Of a stretch of DNA of 64,000 nucleotides, positions 34,711 to 48,096 are shown piece by piece; position 1 is the stretch's first letter; each line of letters starts with the position of its first letter. The notes beneath the pieces are model-generated. The model did no database searches. It saw only the letters and a list, made by a program, of their open reading frames with translations, and was not told the origin of the DNA. The translations under genes were made by a program, and so were the position numbers. The stretch spans positions 8,990,501 through 9,054,500 of the forward strand of contig JARFIW010000170.1 in NCBI GenBank assembly GCA_036346225.1, written 5' to 3'. This DNA is from Platerodrilus igneus. Its lineage: Eukaryota > Arthropoda > Insecta > Coleoptera > Lycidae.

Positions 34711-37000
34711 AGGAGGGTAAGACAGTAATTTCAAATTTCCCATTGCTCTACCTAAGTCACAGTATAATTTGGGAAAACCCCCTACTCGCAGACGTGAGGA
34801 TTACGGTGGATTTATAGGTTATAATAGGTGTTAGAAAGGTCAAATAATTACTTATTGCAGGGTAACTCATTTATATAAGTAGAGTTTAAGACGTTTTTCC
34901 GAAAGATAGGATAAAAATTTATCAATTTTCATTAAATATTAGGGTTGATTGTACGTAGTTGTAAAACTCGCTGTATATATTAATTATAATTAGGTAGGAA
35001 ACGTAAGTTCCGTAAAGCGTAGTTAAGATTTTAAAATAAAATAGCGTGTAAATGTGTGAATACGAAAGCTTTTATGTTTGTAGCATAAAAATCGATAATT
35101 GAAGGAGGTGTATTTATTTAGTAACGCATATTCAAAGCATGATTTATTTATTCGTATAAATTAGAATGTTATAAAGCGGGAACATGTATAATATTTCTAG
35201 AAAGGTTTAGCACTGCTAGCACGTTCTTTGTATCGAGTTTAAAGCTTGTCAACAAGTATTGGATTCCTAGTAAAAGACCGTTGAGAAACAAACACAGATG
35301 AAATGTTGCACGCTACGTACGAAAACAAATCGATAATATAAAGAGAAAGACTGTATTTTACATGAAGTAGCACAGAAGGGGAGATAGCATATGGTTAGTG
35401 ATCATTGACTTTGGAACATCTGTTAGACAAGAAAATTTAAAGGCAAATAAACGAGACAAAGATGCGATGTGTATTCTGAAGATATTGGTTGGAAAAGAAA
35501 TCATGAATCCAATAGAGGGTTGCAAAAAGAGTACGATTGTGCGATTAGGTGAATAAAAGCAAGATAGACGATAATATCGATCGGTCAGGTGAAACAGAGC
35601 TTATGAATAGCGGGGATAGAAACAACGAGATATAACATACGGGTTAGACAAAGATAAGAGAAAGGCACAACAAATGTTGAAAATTAAGAAAAGGAAAAGA
35701 CAAAAGATGGAAGATTTTAAATGCAGGTTAGAGGGAAATGACAGGTATGCGCGTGCATTAGAGGTGTGTTTTAGAGACTAAAGTGGATGGTAGTTATCCG
35801 GAGATTTCGCGGAAGGTTACAGGCGTTGAAAATTTTAATGAGGGTTTTTTTGTAAAACGGTTGTGTGTAACTGAAAATTCCAAGATTTTGCGACGGGTTG
35901 AAAACGGTTGAAAATTTTACCTAGAATAACTCAAGGGTAATGGTTAGTTTATAACGATTTTTCTCTGGAGGGGGTTATTTTTATATCCCCAAATGTGACC
36001 AGTAACCTTTAAGGAAGGATTCCCTTAAAATGATGGAACGTTATTATCTTCCGACTATGCTAGGGGTCTATTCCTTGGGCAGAGCTTATGAGGATTGGTC
36101 GTGGTTCTTTTTACAAAGCATTATTTTATTTCTAGGGCTAGATTCTCGACAAAACAGGGGTTTAAACAGGGCGCCACCAAGTCTGTAATTTTAAACGCAG
36201 GGTTTCCTTAAGGGGGACTTGGGCGTCCTTAAGGAAGAATACGTATTAACTGCTGACGCAGGAGCTGTAAAGAAAATTTAATTAAATATACTAAAATGAG
36301 GACACAAGAAGTTTTCTCTTGCTACCTCATCTAATTAAAACAACAAAGGTTAATCAGGGAACAATAATATGAACACAGGTTTTGTTATTTAAATACTGCA
36401 AAGGCTATTAAAGCTTCTAATTAAATTGGGTTTACTACTTATTCTTTGTCACCTTACTTCTGAACGTACTTGTTCAGAATAAAACAATTAATTAAGAAAA
36501 TTAAATGTTGTTTCTTTAATAAAAAATGGTACTTTCACATAAATTGTAGATATAAAATTTATGTTTAAGAAAAGATAATACAAACTTCATCTACACATAA
36601 GGTAGAATTATTTATATACAAAGAAAAATATCAAGACTTCAAATGTTAATTTAGTTACAAAAATCTAATTTGAATTTATACCAGAAATGTCAGTTCTGCT
36701 TTTTCTGTTTACACTTAATAAAACTTGAACTATTCTATTAATTCATTATTTAAAAATCGTAAGTGAAATCATGCATAAATGAAACATCAATAAGAACTCT
36801 TTAAGTTCACATTGTTTTATAAAATTTAATAATGGTAATTGTATTGAACTAATATTGTCAACAAAAATTTACTAAGGTCCCTTTTTAATATGCGAAATAG
36901 ATTTGTCAAAATAAATGGTTACAAAAATATTTTCTGAAGCAGCCTGGTATTAAAAACCGCCAAATGTAGAGATGATGCAAGAATAATTTAATCTCTTACC
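34711..37000. other. Intergenic, with hairpins and a small Lys-rich frame
   Basis: No recognisable gene. A short plus frame near 35641-35781 reads KRKAQQMLKIKKRKRQKMED, Lys/Arg-rich and without a family. A 12-bp hairpin lies at 36203-36235 and a 7-bp one at 36008-36028. GGTGGCGCC occurs on the minus strand near 36168, reminiscent of an LTR-element primer-binding site, without further support. Confidence 0.4.
36203..36235. repeat. Perfectly paired hairpin with a small bulge
   Basis: TTCCTTAAG plus GGAC pairs with GTCCTTAAGGAA around the loop TTGGGC, with a two-nucleotide bulge on the left. It could be part of a retroelement leader or a terminator-like structure. Confidence 0.6.
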
Positions 37001-38307
37001 TTGGCTCTGCAGGTGTTCTTTACATGTTGTCTTCACAACATGTTTGGGCAGGTGTATATACATACATTTTCAGAAAACAAGTGACGTCAAATCCATATGT
37101 TCCAGCGAACACGAACAGCTGCGTGACCCTTGGACTGGACCATGCCAACTTCTATGCGTTTTGTCATACGCACGAACTGGACCAACAAAATTCCAATACT
37201 TTCAAAAGCGTCTTCGGACTTTATTTATTAACCATAAAAATTTCTACCTACTTTGTAGAACGATTCTTTTACATTCCAGCTTAGTGCTTTTCCATAATAT
37301 AACACAAAATCCAACTATCCATCGTACGGTTGAAGGACGTTCATATTTTACAATCGCTGATGTAAAAGTAGAATTTTATCTTCCATTAAACACAGCCTGT
37401 ACGCTGCTTTAGTTTTGTAAAACCAGATAATACAAAACGACTTCTTAAAGTTGTTAATTATAATATAAAAATCTAGTTGACGAATTCTACGAAGCGTTGA
37501 AAAACATATCTTATCGTACTTTCACGAAATCATTAAAGAATTGTTTTCTGTGTCATTTACACAAATGTCCAAAGAATTATTAATTGAGTTTATCTCAGTA
37601 ATTATTGAAACGAAGTTATTTATTAGAAGTCATGTAAGATCGACTTTTAAATGGAACGTTATAACAAAAATATTGAAGATTATTAAAAATAAAATTTACG
37701 AAGAGTGTAATTAAAGATAAGAGAAATTTATAAAACTAACAACTTCTATAAGTTACATTATCAAAAGAGCAATTACCATAAAAATATAACACAAGATTAG
37801 ATTAGAGCGCATTGTTAAAATCACAAAGCCTAGTGTTTTAGCGCACTAGGGCGTACTCCGCACAAAAGCTAGGCGTAAGTTACACACCAGAACCTTTAGT
37901 GGTTCCATTGTTTTCTCAACGAGAGCTCTGGCAAAAGTGGACGCAAATGTGTTATGCACTAAACAGGAAAGGTGTTTGGCCTTGATAATAGTTATATTAA
38001 CTTTCTGCGCCTGATGTTGGCAACCAAACTAACATTTCTGTATGGCGGTTAGCACATACAATATCGATACTTATTTGCTTTAAAAATGGTTCGCATAATT
38101 AAATGACTTTACTTGAATTATTAGAACTAAAATTCGTTGATATAGTGTAGCGGTCAAAAAAAATGTTACAAGTTTTTGGAATTGAGCGACCGTTTGTTGT
38201 TGTGCTGTGCATGGGTTTCTGGAACCGGTGGACGGTTTGAAAACGTTACTGAGAAAGTGCGTTATAGGGGTGATGAGAATAGATTCAAGAAGGTAGTTTT
38301 AGAGGTT
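37001..38307. other. No recognised gene; one short hairpin
   Basis: Overlapping plus-strand ORFs at 37024-37284 and 37044-37412 have no recognisable domain and no splice or promoter support. CCTAGTG/CACTAGG forms a 7-bp hairpin at 37829-37850. Confidence 0.4.
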
Positions 38308-38365
38308 ATATAAACCCAGAGGAGGTAATAAAGGTTCTCTTTTCCTTTAGATATTCAACCAAGCT
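38308..38365 (+). promoter_or_regulatory. TATA promoter related to that at 8920
   Basis: TATATAAA at 38308-38315 and ATATTCAACCAAGC at 38352-38365; the same 14 bases occur downstream of the TATA box at 8920. The following sequence to ~38750 is richer in G+C and ends in a donor-like CCAG|GTAATT. Confidence 0.4.
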
Positions 38366-40775
38366 ACATACAAGTGTAAATATAAATAAGTGAGTTTAGA
38401 TTTTATTAAAATTTAATATGCACAAGTTGGTGCAAAGTTAGATGGCTATTGTGAAGTATATAAAATCCTGTTAATAATCAAAGCTGAAAGCAAAGTAAGC
38501 AGAATTTGTACTACTTGTGGTTGGAGGCGCTTGGTGTACTCTGGGTACAAATCAAGTATATGGATGGACCAGTAGCAAATGTACGTGAGCATGAAAGTAT
38601 CGTGCATTAGCAGCGGAGAAATCTGGGTAGAAGTGTGCTGATCCGGATGGTGAGAGGCCACCTGGAGTAAATTTTAAACGTGCAGTCTAGTGCGATGACT
38701 ACGTTGGAGATGGTTTCCACGTAGAGAGCTGGTGGTGCTATAATCCAGGTAATTCAACCTTTGTAAAACTTTTACTTATTGTGATTTTGTGGGTGATTAT
38801 GGCAATTTGGTGATTATTGGTGTATTTTATTGTATTGTAAGGACATTTTATTTGACGATTTACCTTGAGAAAGGAATATATGAAAATTTATTTATGTACT
38901 ATTTGGTGGTATCAAATGAAGGTGTAATATTGGCTTTTTGTACAAAGTAAAAGGGTTTTTGGTAATTTTAGTGCAGTAGTTAGCACATAGGTAAAGAAAG
39001 GTTTTTCCTATGAGCTCGTATTAGACCTGGGGGTTTAAAGTAAAGTTTGGGGATAAGCCCAGTTACTTTTGGCTAATTATTGATGTAATAAGAAAAATTG
39101 CCAAATTATTTTATTTAAAATGACTTCTTTTAAAATTGATAATATTTGTTAAATATTCAAGATGTATGAGGAATGTAAAACTGAAAATTTTGAATAGCAA
39201 GTTGATGTTCAAATAAATCGTGATGTACGTTTGGAGGTCAACTTTTATTTATTTAAATGGTAGGGTAGGATTTTCAGAAGACAAGTGAGTAGCCATGGCG
39301 AATATCCCTGCGGAAGCTGGAGGTTTTGGCGTCCATATTGGAAAGCATCTTTGGAGGGTATTATTATAGGGTGATATGAATTGCAAGTCTAGGTGGTAGG
39401 GCTTAATTTTCAGATAGGTGCGCAGGTATTTGTGAAAACATAAATTTTTAGAGCGTCTTTTCAGGGGAGACAACATATCAATATATAAAATACGCAGCAT
39501 TTCTAATTGTTATATGCCATAATAACTTGAGAATTAATAACGGTTGACATCTCGTTGAAATTTCTATCAATCAGCTTGTAGGTCACGTAATAAATGAGAA
39601 TAGGTTCGAGTAGTAAGCGTCGGAAAAGTGTCATCATTCAATAAGAAAAATGGAAGATAATAAATTATTGCTTCTGGTAAACATATAAAGAGAGCTTTTA
39701 TAGCCTTCTCGATCACGCAGAAAAAGACAAACTGGCTTTTATATAACTCGGTTATTGCTTTTTTATTTATCTCTTGCAAACAAACAAAATCAATTGTTTT
39801 CAATCAACCGGTCGCGATGTTTTCCATAATAGTGGAGGCTATTCAATTTTAGGATTTCTAACTTTTAATAGTATAAAATGTAGACACAAGTAATTAGTTT
39901 TAATAAGTTCCAGTCTATCTATCTAACTATATATATGTCACAGTAATTTATCTCTTCTAGTTTAATTTAGCCTACACAAAAAACACATGACAACTGGGTT
40001 TTTTATTTTGTTTGTATCGCCCGTCACAAGTGCACGCGATATTTCAACTCGGGCAAGTATTGTTTGGCTGAGTATTACAAACAGAAATAATTACAGCAAC
40101 ATTAATCAGAAAAAACCTTCATTAGACAGTAGTTGAAATAATGTTCAACATAAAGCATTTATTACAAACATTTGGCCTAAAGAACAAATATTCCGAATAA
40201 ATCGAGCGCTTTCGACCTACATCCATCAAAATGTTTACTTTTGGTATGAAAATATTGTTGTGAGGTCTTAGAAATTCTACTGCCAGTCAAAGATTACTAA
40301 TTGGGGAACTGTCCTTTTTATAACTTAAAGATCGCATGTCCTCTCACAAGGAATGGCAACTGACGACGACTAACGCATTCCTTTACTTGCCAAGAAACGC
40401 ATTATAACATCATGAATATGATCTCTAAAATTCACGTACCAAAAACCCCACCTTACTTCGATAAGCTATTCTCCCTATTCGATTTCTGAATAGGGACAAA
40501 AAGTCCTTAAAAAAGATAGGAAAAAGAAATGATGAAAAAGAAAGAAAACTCACATCAAAGTGGGATGGCTAGAGAATTTGAAGTCTAAAATCTGTAAGTA
40601 CAACTAGATATAACAGAGATAAAAGCAAATGAAAGACAAATAAGGATGTCTGGCAGAAAAAATTTAGGATCGTCCACCCAAGCTCAACGAAAGTAAATAA
40701 AACAAAATGTGAGAGGTGATATAACTTCAAGAGGTTAGGCTGCTGGTGCACTGTAATTGCCATACCAGTGTGGCT
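38366..40775. other. No gene recognised
   Basis: Mixed sequence. A 24-codon frame at 39296 starts in a good context (AGTAGCCATGGCG) but is too short to call. The minus ORFs here have no recognised domain. Confidence 0.4.
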
Positions 40776-40779
40776 TTTC

Positions 40780-42010
40780 TAGTAACTAAAAAAGTTCGTG
40801 CGGTTTTTGATGGAAAAATTTCAAATTTTGCTACAAACCAGTAATACACTATTTATTATTCAGCGCTGAACGCAATAATCACCTTCGCACTCAAAGACCT
40901 TCTGCCAACGTGACACCAATTTTTGCATGCCGCTATTGTAGAAATTTACGAATTTCGAATAAAAAAATTGACGAACTACATCTATAACATTTAACTCGAG
41001 TTTTGAACTGCATATGCCTCATACAACTGACAAGAGATGGGAACGGGTGGTAATTACTTGACGAAATATCAGGAGAATAAGGTGGGTAAGGTAACGTTAC
41101 CCTTGCCAAGCTCACAAATTGTTTCCCGGGTCACTATTGCGGTCAGAGGTTTAGCGTTGTCCTGTAAGAATAACACTTTCTTTCGATAGATCAAAGAAAG
41201 TTGTTTCCGGATGAGTGCTGCTTGTACTCGCTAAAGCTGATTACAATAGATCACAGCAGTGATGGTTTGACTCGTTTCCAAAAACTCATAATGAAGAATT
41301 CCGGTTGTTGTCCACAAAACATACAATAAAATCTTTTTCTAAGTGGAAGGAATTATTTGGAGTGTGTGGTATTGAATCAGTTTGTGACAACCAACAATAA
41401 GATCGCTTAGAATTGGAGTACACCATCCACTTTTCATCGCAAGTTAACAAACGATCAAGAAACAGTTAATTTTGATAGCGTGAGAAATTCACCGAACAAA
41501 TGGTAATGCGGCTTAATTCATCTGACAATTCATGTGGGATCCATTTGCTCAACTTCGTCTTCCTTAGCTGGTAAAGGTGCAACCAAATGTTCATCACTCA
41601 CATTGAACCTTTCTGCAAACTCCAACATGTTGTACTAGAATTTGCTCCACACAACTTCTTTCCGATTCTCGTTGTTAATGATCTTCGGCTTTCCAAAGTG
41701 CGGTACATTGATCAAGCTGAAATCTCCCTAGCAAAATGTTCCCAAACCACTTCTGTGCTTTCCGATCATTTACAGCGTCATCTCCGAATGTGGTTCATAT
41801 TTTTCGCGCCGCCTCGGCCGCTTTGATGCCAAGTTTGTATTCATAAAGTAAACAACTTCATATTAATGTTGTGTGCATGGTCATTTTAAATTATTTCACA
41901 ATAGGAATTTAAAAACTTCCGCAAAATTTGTATGCATCAATTGGAAGGAGCATTTGTACGAAAATAAATGACAGTATATAAACCAGTGCTACCATTAATA
42001 ACTAAACGAA
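40780..42010 (-). pseudogene. Dead mariner transposon (transposase)
   Basis: Minus-strand order is that of a mariner transposase: N-terminal helix-turn-helix region KLGIKAAEAARKI ... FGDDAVNDRKAQKWF near 41830-41720; first catalytic Asp in LLTCDEKWMVYSNSKRSYCW near 41450-41390; second in LFLQDNAKPLTAIVTRETI near 41180; third in PYPPYSPDISSSNYH near 41080. All three aspartates of the D,D34D triad are still readable, but several frameshifts and stops separate them, one lying just before the third motif. Transposase cuts and pastes the element at TA sites. Terminal inverted repeats could not be fixed. Confidence 0.85.
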
Positions 42011-43159
42011 TGTCCACAGCACTCTGTATAAAAAAAAACCACCCGATCTTTCTTGGTTACGTGATAGATAAGAAAGCTGCAAGAAAAAAGTGTAAAAATA
42101 TGTAGAATGTTGGTGATAGCATTACGCCAGTAACACTTTGCCAAGTCAATAGACTATAATAGTGCAGTTATACTAACCAACATAGGATCATGAACAAGAA
42201 ATTAAAAGAAAATATGATCATTTTCTTCGGGACGCTGAAAAGGATTGCTATATGATTTAATGCAATTGTAGATGGATCAAAGTGAGAAAAATAGTAATAT
42301 GTAGGTCTTGTTCAGAAGTAAGGAATAAAGGCGATAGATTGTTTTGAATCAGAAGAGAATTGGTTGCAGCGAGGACAAGACTTAAAACCACAAATGTCAC
42401 CAATACGTGTGGAAAATACCGGGTCATATAGATAGATTTCAGATGGATTACAAATTAGTTAATGATAGATTAAAGTACGTCGCCGAAGGCTTTTTCCCGT
42501 GGATGCTGCGCCAAACCTCTACTTTAATTACTAATCATTTAATAAAAAAAAATTGAGATTGTTTGGAAACTACACTTAAGCTACTTATCCTTTATGATAA
42601 AAAAACATATCAACATTAGATTCTTCGATTAAAATAACCTATACAATTTCATTTTTCCGAATCTCTATATGTCACCAATCGATTAACGGTCACGTACAAA
42701 AAAACTAGTCTTATGTTTTGGGCACTTTTTAGACACGAAATTGTGTAACCCAGTCACTTTGGTAACGCCAATATCACCGGCTGATTTCAATAATCTTCAA
42801 AAACTTATTTTTTCAAACGCAAAACCCTAAAAAAAGATATTCAGCTCTATAGATTATGTCCAGTTGAACAATCGAATTCAAAGACGGTTTGCATGCCCAC
42901 CTTAGGCGTATCATATTACAAAATTTAATCAGTTTTCGCTTACCAGTTTCGGAGTCTCTGAAGCATTAAAAAAAATTGAGAAATAAAAAAATGCCCAATA
43001 TTTCAACTAGAAAAATTCTCGAGGTCACTAATGATGCCACAATATTTGAGTCATATTGCCAATTAATCCCTCCAGGTATGTAGTTTTTACCTTTATTCTG
43101 TCTCATGATATCGTAATTTATCAGAATTCTTTTATTTCGAAAGAATATGGGATTTCTCG
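42011..43159. other. No gene recognised
   Basis: AT-rich sequence between the mariner remnant and the satellite. No domains or repeat pairs noted. Confidence 0.4.
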
Positions 43160-43478
43160 AAAACATGGTTGTTTCGAAGCAATCTTAAGTAATATCATAA
43201 ATTCTCACCATTAACTTGCTTAACAGTGAACTGCTGGGGGTTTTATGTGGCGCACTATCATCACCGACTTGTTAGAACTATGAATATACCAAGATCAATG
43301 ATATTGCCGACGAGATGCGTTCATTCGGAATATACTGAACAAATACCATGCTTCTGGAAGGAATAAAACACCATCAAGTTTGTCTAATAGCACACCACTG
43401 TGAAGCTCTGAAACAAGTCATACGAAGGCAAAACCGAGACGCTCAATAAAAATATGCGGATCTGAGGTCAGAGACATT
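43160..43478 (+). repeat. ~210-bp satellite, left block
   Basis: About one and a half units. Phrases such as GAAGGAATAAAACACC, TTGTCTAATAGC, CAAAACCGAGACGC and GAGGTCAGAGACATT align with units at 46925-47576 in the same orientation. Confidence 0.6.
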
Positions 43479-43799
43479 ACCTGAAACTTTCATATATCTC
43501 CAATAATAAACACTCTACGAAAACATTGTCCATAATCAAAATTTCATCAATCTGCGGGGGAAATATAGTAGTGCTAAAATTACTCCCCCTTCCCCCGTCC
43601 ATGCGGATAGAGCGCGGAGTGCCTTCGAAATCTTAAATGGAAATTCCTACTTTTTATTGCACATTTTCTGAGGCTAAAAATATGTAGACTTGGTCTGAAA
43701 CACTTTTTTCGATTCTTGATAGATAGTGCTATAATGGATGAATTTCTATTAAACAAATTTTAATTCTAATATTTTCAATTACAGCAAGTGCTCAAAATG

Positions 43800-44905
43800 T
43801 GGCCTTCGACTCCAATGCACTTATTAATTTGCATTTCAAATGATTGAACACAACAGAGAAGTACGTCTGCCTAAATTTCGCGACAAGCATTTCTGATTCG
43901 TTCACTCACATCCACGCGTTGTTGGTACTTGTTTGTAAACTTTGTCTTTGAGATAGACCCATAAAAAAATAATCGGACGAAGTAAGATCTGGTGATATAA
44001 CTGGCCAATTTACCAGACCAGCTCTACCGATCCAGCGATCATTGAAATCACGGTTAAGTACTTCACGTGCTACCACCGAAGAGTGTGCTAGACAACCATT
44101 ATTGTGAAAGCCCGTGTTCTGTTGCACATATAAGCTCAGATCTTCAAGTAATATCGGCAGTTCATTTTCTAAAATGTCTCGGTACATTTGACTATTCAAG
44201 TTGCGTTTAATAATGTGGGGGCCAATAAGTTTATTGCCAATTATACCACACCATACGTTGATAATCCAACGACACCGATGTTCAACTTGGCAAAGCCAGT
44301 GCGGATTTTCAACACATCAGTAATGCATGTTATGACGATTAACCGTTCTGTGGTTTGTAAAAAAACAACTCGTCGGAGAACAAAACATAACGAAAAAAAT
44401 TAGGGTTTTGTTGTTTTTGTTCACGTATGCTCGCTGAAAAAAGTTATCCTATTTCGCAAATCAGCGCCAAGAAGATCTTGGTAAAAAGACACATGATACG
44501 GATGATATTTATCACGATTTGAAATTTTCCAAACACTTGTTACGTAGTTTTGGCCCCAGAAAATATATCCGATAATCCACAGAAAAACTCGGTAAAGTAC
44601 TCCGTTAAAATTCTATTACGACCATACTAAGAACAATGGTTAGCAACTAACTCAATGGGGTGGGTGGTGTAAGTGATTGAACATAGTCCTGGAATGCTGT
44701 CCTAAGTGAAATACGTCTTAACCGAAAAGTATCTTGAACGCCACCTATTCTCGGAATACGAGGATTTATAGGAAAAAACCCCAGGAAGAATAACAAAAGA
44801 ATACCAAAATCCGAGATCAGGAAAGTGATTCTGTCCAAAAAATTCATTCAAAAAACAAATGAAATCAAACCTAAAAGAAACGTTAACAATATAAACACTA
44901 TACAT
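43800..44905 (-). pseudogene. Tc1/mariner-like transposase remnant
   Basis: Minus-strand frame pieces: FFTNHRTVNRHNMHYWCVEN then NVWCGIIGNKLIGPHIIKRN, and 44199-43906 with NRDFNDRWIGRAGLVNWPVI then SPDLTSSDYFFMG. These are standard landmarks of a DDE transposase of the kind common in insects. The expected second catalytic Asp of QQDGAP is replaced by Asn (HNNGCLAH), while the Asp in SPDLT is kept. Upstream, SFYQDLLGADLRNRITFF (near 44500) also belongs to it. At least two frame changes and several stops show it is dead. Confidence 0.85.
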
Positions 44906-46639
44906 ATTTAAAAGTTGCTAGCTGAAAAGAAATACTTCCAAAATTAAATATTAAATTACCCTAATTTTAATCACGCCTCTAGATAATTCATAATCTAATA
45001 ACATGAATGTACTGTAGGTATATTTATAAATTTGATATAGTTAAATACAAAAAATGTTCATTCATTTGCCGTTACTGTAGGTCATAGTTTCAAAAATTGT
45101 AATCATAAATACCTAACGAGTGATTTTTAACAATAGATAACTCGGGACCTAATATACTGGAGGTGTTTTGTTTCGAGCAGACCCTGCTGGGACTTAAAAA
45201 GATAAACTCAACATTCTAAATCAACATGCCTTTGTCCAACATGCAATTGCAGATTTAACGGGAACCGATGTGTTCCTACAATTAAAAGTAACCAACTTGG
45301 GTATTATCTGAACTTCATTAATTAATTTGATACCTTTGCTTCAAAGTTTACTAACGTACTGACGTTACATGTTATCTGTTTGGATGGTAAAGACGAAGCG
45401 CTCTATAAAGAAATTAATCCCTCCATAAAACTATTAGAGATATCTTTGACAGAATTTGGACAAATAAATTAATACAGCAAACTAAAATACTTTGTGTCGT
45501 TTTTCTCTATTTAATATATGTAATGTTTATTTGAATCCTTTTTCTAGACTCAGAGGAAAGGACTTTTCATTGAATTAGCATGGGTGCTAACGTGATACAT
45601 TATTAATCAAAACAAATTAATCATAAAACTGTAATAATTTTAAAATACAAAGCTACCTTACTGATATCATTTTCAACCTTTAAAACTACCAAAATGAATT
45701 GACAATCTTTGTGAATAAGCAATATAAGACACAGAAATAATCCTTCCTTGGATCAATAATGCATGTAACCTAAAAATTGTATTTCTTAAAAAATAACCTA
45801 ACCCTATTGGTGGGATTTACTAATACAGAAACTATTAAAATGAAATATGACTACAAACATTTCAAAGTAACGTCAGAGACTGCTCTGAGATAATTCAAAA
45901 TCACGAGCTATTTTTGGCGTTCTTACATGAGGATTAGTAGCCACTGCAACTAATACACAATTTTATGATTTTCTCTAATGTCTCTGTTATTCCGTTGGTT
46001 CTGCCTTGCGGTAGAACATTTACGTCAGTAATAAATTGCTCGACAGTACGGTAAAATAAAACACGTGACCAAATTCTATCAGGAAAACACTAAGCATGGA
46101 CATTAACAGTATTATTAAGACTCCTGCCAGCTTCTGCATAAACCTATTTTCTCTTGTACGGTAGTATCAACAGTCCAACGGAAATCGATCTTTTTGTTTG
46201 TGGAATCAGTTTTGATCTGCGTATAATGAGTTGTTTTTTAAATTTATATATTTCTCTTATAGGTTTATTTACATAAAAAAAAACATAACAAACACGAACA
46301 CACGAAATAACACAAACGTTAAATGGAAATATAATGAAAATTTTGCATAAAAGTATTTTGACATACGAGATGACATTTTTATATTGAACTACAAAAATAT
46401 ACATTTATTTGAAAGCAGATTTAATCAAGCACTCCGATAAGTCATAAGTAGATCAAGTATCTCAAAAAGGGTGCCTGTTCCTGGGTTACGATAATAGTAG
46501 TTTCCGGACGTCATTTTTCAGTAATGAAAATGTGAGAAATAAAATTTGTTTTAAGACTGATTTGGAGTTTTTACACTGAAAAGGTGGGATTTTTATTGCA
46601 AAATCGTATGCATAGGTTCTCAGTACAAGAAATCGAAGA
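44906..46639. other. Interior of the TIR element, no gene recognised
   Basis: AT-rich DNA between the transposase and the right TIR. Its length makes the element much longer than a typical mariner, so it probably holds other, unrecognised insertions. Confidence 0.4.
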
Positions 46640-46924
46640 CATAACGTTATCCATTACATCACTATCTATCATGAATCGAAAAAAATGTTTGCAACAAATC
46701 CAAATCTAGAATCCAAATTTGCAATAAAAAAATGGGATCCTATTTAAGATTTCAAAGTTATTCTCCACTCTACCTACACAGACGAAGGAAGGGGAAGTAA
46801 TTTTAGCACTAGTGCATTTCCTTCGCCGATTGATTAAATTTTGATTATGCACAATTTTTTTGTAGAGTGCTTATTCGAGATATTTGAAAGTTTCAGGTTA
46901 AGAAAATCACCCGGTATATTGCTT

Positions 46925-47576
46925 CGAAGCATCCTGAAGCAATATTAAACTTTAGTGTCCGGTAGAAGTCAAAACAGACCTATCTTGTCTAATGGAATAG
47001 CTAGAAGCTTTGCTGTGAATCTCTATAAAGCGTTGCACTAGTGCTTGTGTCATAAGGCAAAACCATAAAGCACAATTACAATTAGCTTGTTAGAATTATG
47101 AGAATATTTGAGGTCAGCGAAACTGCTGACAATGGCATTACTTCGAAAACAATATCATACGTTTGTCCCACGCTGGGGATGAAACACGTTTTATCTTGTT
47201 TAACAGCGAATCGCTGTGATACTCTGTGGCGAGTCAAATGAGTGCTTATGCTGATAAGGCAAAGCCGAAACACACTATTATCATTAGCTCCCTAGAATAT
47301 AAAGTTGTACTGGGGTCAGCGACATTGCTGCCAATAATACGCTGCTTCAGAGCATAATAAACCTATATCATGCTCCTAGACCACGTAAGAGTTAAAATAC
47401 CTTCAATCTTGTATAAAAGCGAAATGCTGAAAAGTTCTATAGAGTGTCGCAGAACTGCTTATGTTGATTGTGCAAACTCGAAACGCACTACTACCCCTAG
47501 TTCTCTAAAAGTACAACTAGCTTTAAGGTCAGCAACGTTGTCGACGACAATTCATTGCTTCAAAACATCCAACAGC
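46925..47576 (+). repeat. ~210-bp satellite, three units
   Basis: Three degenerate tandem units start near 46955, 47165 and 47372. Recurrent phrases are ATCTTGT(TTA/ATA)A, GTGCTTATGNTGAT, AAGCCGAAACACACTA and GGTCAGCGACATTGCTG, followed by GCTTC. A continuation lies at 53117-53235, beyond the palindromic element. Confidence 0.65.
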
Positions 47577-48096
47577 AATATCAGTAGATATGCTACCATC
47601 GTTCTAGATGAAACTCATATCATTTCACATGTGTAACTTCATAAGTTCATTTTGCAAATTTTTGACAAACTATAAGAATCTACATAAGGAGGTGGAGGCT
47701 ACACAAGGAAGAGCCTCTCTGTGTAGTTCTGTTCTGCACAGTTTCAAACTAAACTAGGTCAGCTATACTGTTCTTTAATTTTTTTTTACACTTCACCCCA
47801 AAAATCGGCAACCCCGCCTCTATAAATGGACATTACTATACCTTCAACAATCGTGTTTCAACTACATTTCAAGGTCATCTTTTAAGTATTCCTCCCTCCG
47901 ACTGTTGCGAGGAACCCTATAATTAATAAACAACTTAGCTTGTATTTAGATAATATAAAATACTTAATATAAAAGATACTTTATTTTTATTCGAAGTTGT
48001 TTTAACTTACTAATTTAATTCTTACTTGATAATTTACATCTCCATTTTCTTTTTGTAGTTCCTTTTGTAGCTAATAAGTGGATATATACGTGCGTC

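Larger units (their letters stand above)
43479..46905 (-). mobile_element. Tc1/mariner-like element with ~270-bp TIRs
   Basis: 43479-43745 matches the reverse complement of 46640-46905, sharing CCTGAAACTTTCA, GTGCTAAAATTACT, TTTTTTCGATTC and TGATAGATAGTG. The right end reads outward to ...AATCACCCGG beside TA; the left end lacks the outermost ~17 bases. The element contains a minus-strand transposase remnant and sits within the ~210-bp satellite. Confidence 0.7.

Noticed and set aside
37024..37412. Overlapping ORFs of 86 and 122 codons
   Set aside because: No domain, no promoter or splice support, and composition like the surroundings.
39296..39370. 24-codon frame with a good start context
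   Set aside because: Too short, no homologue recognised and no further exon visible.
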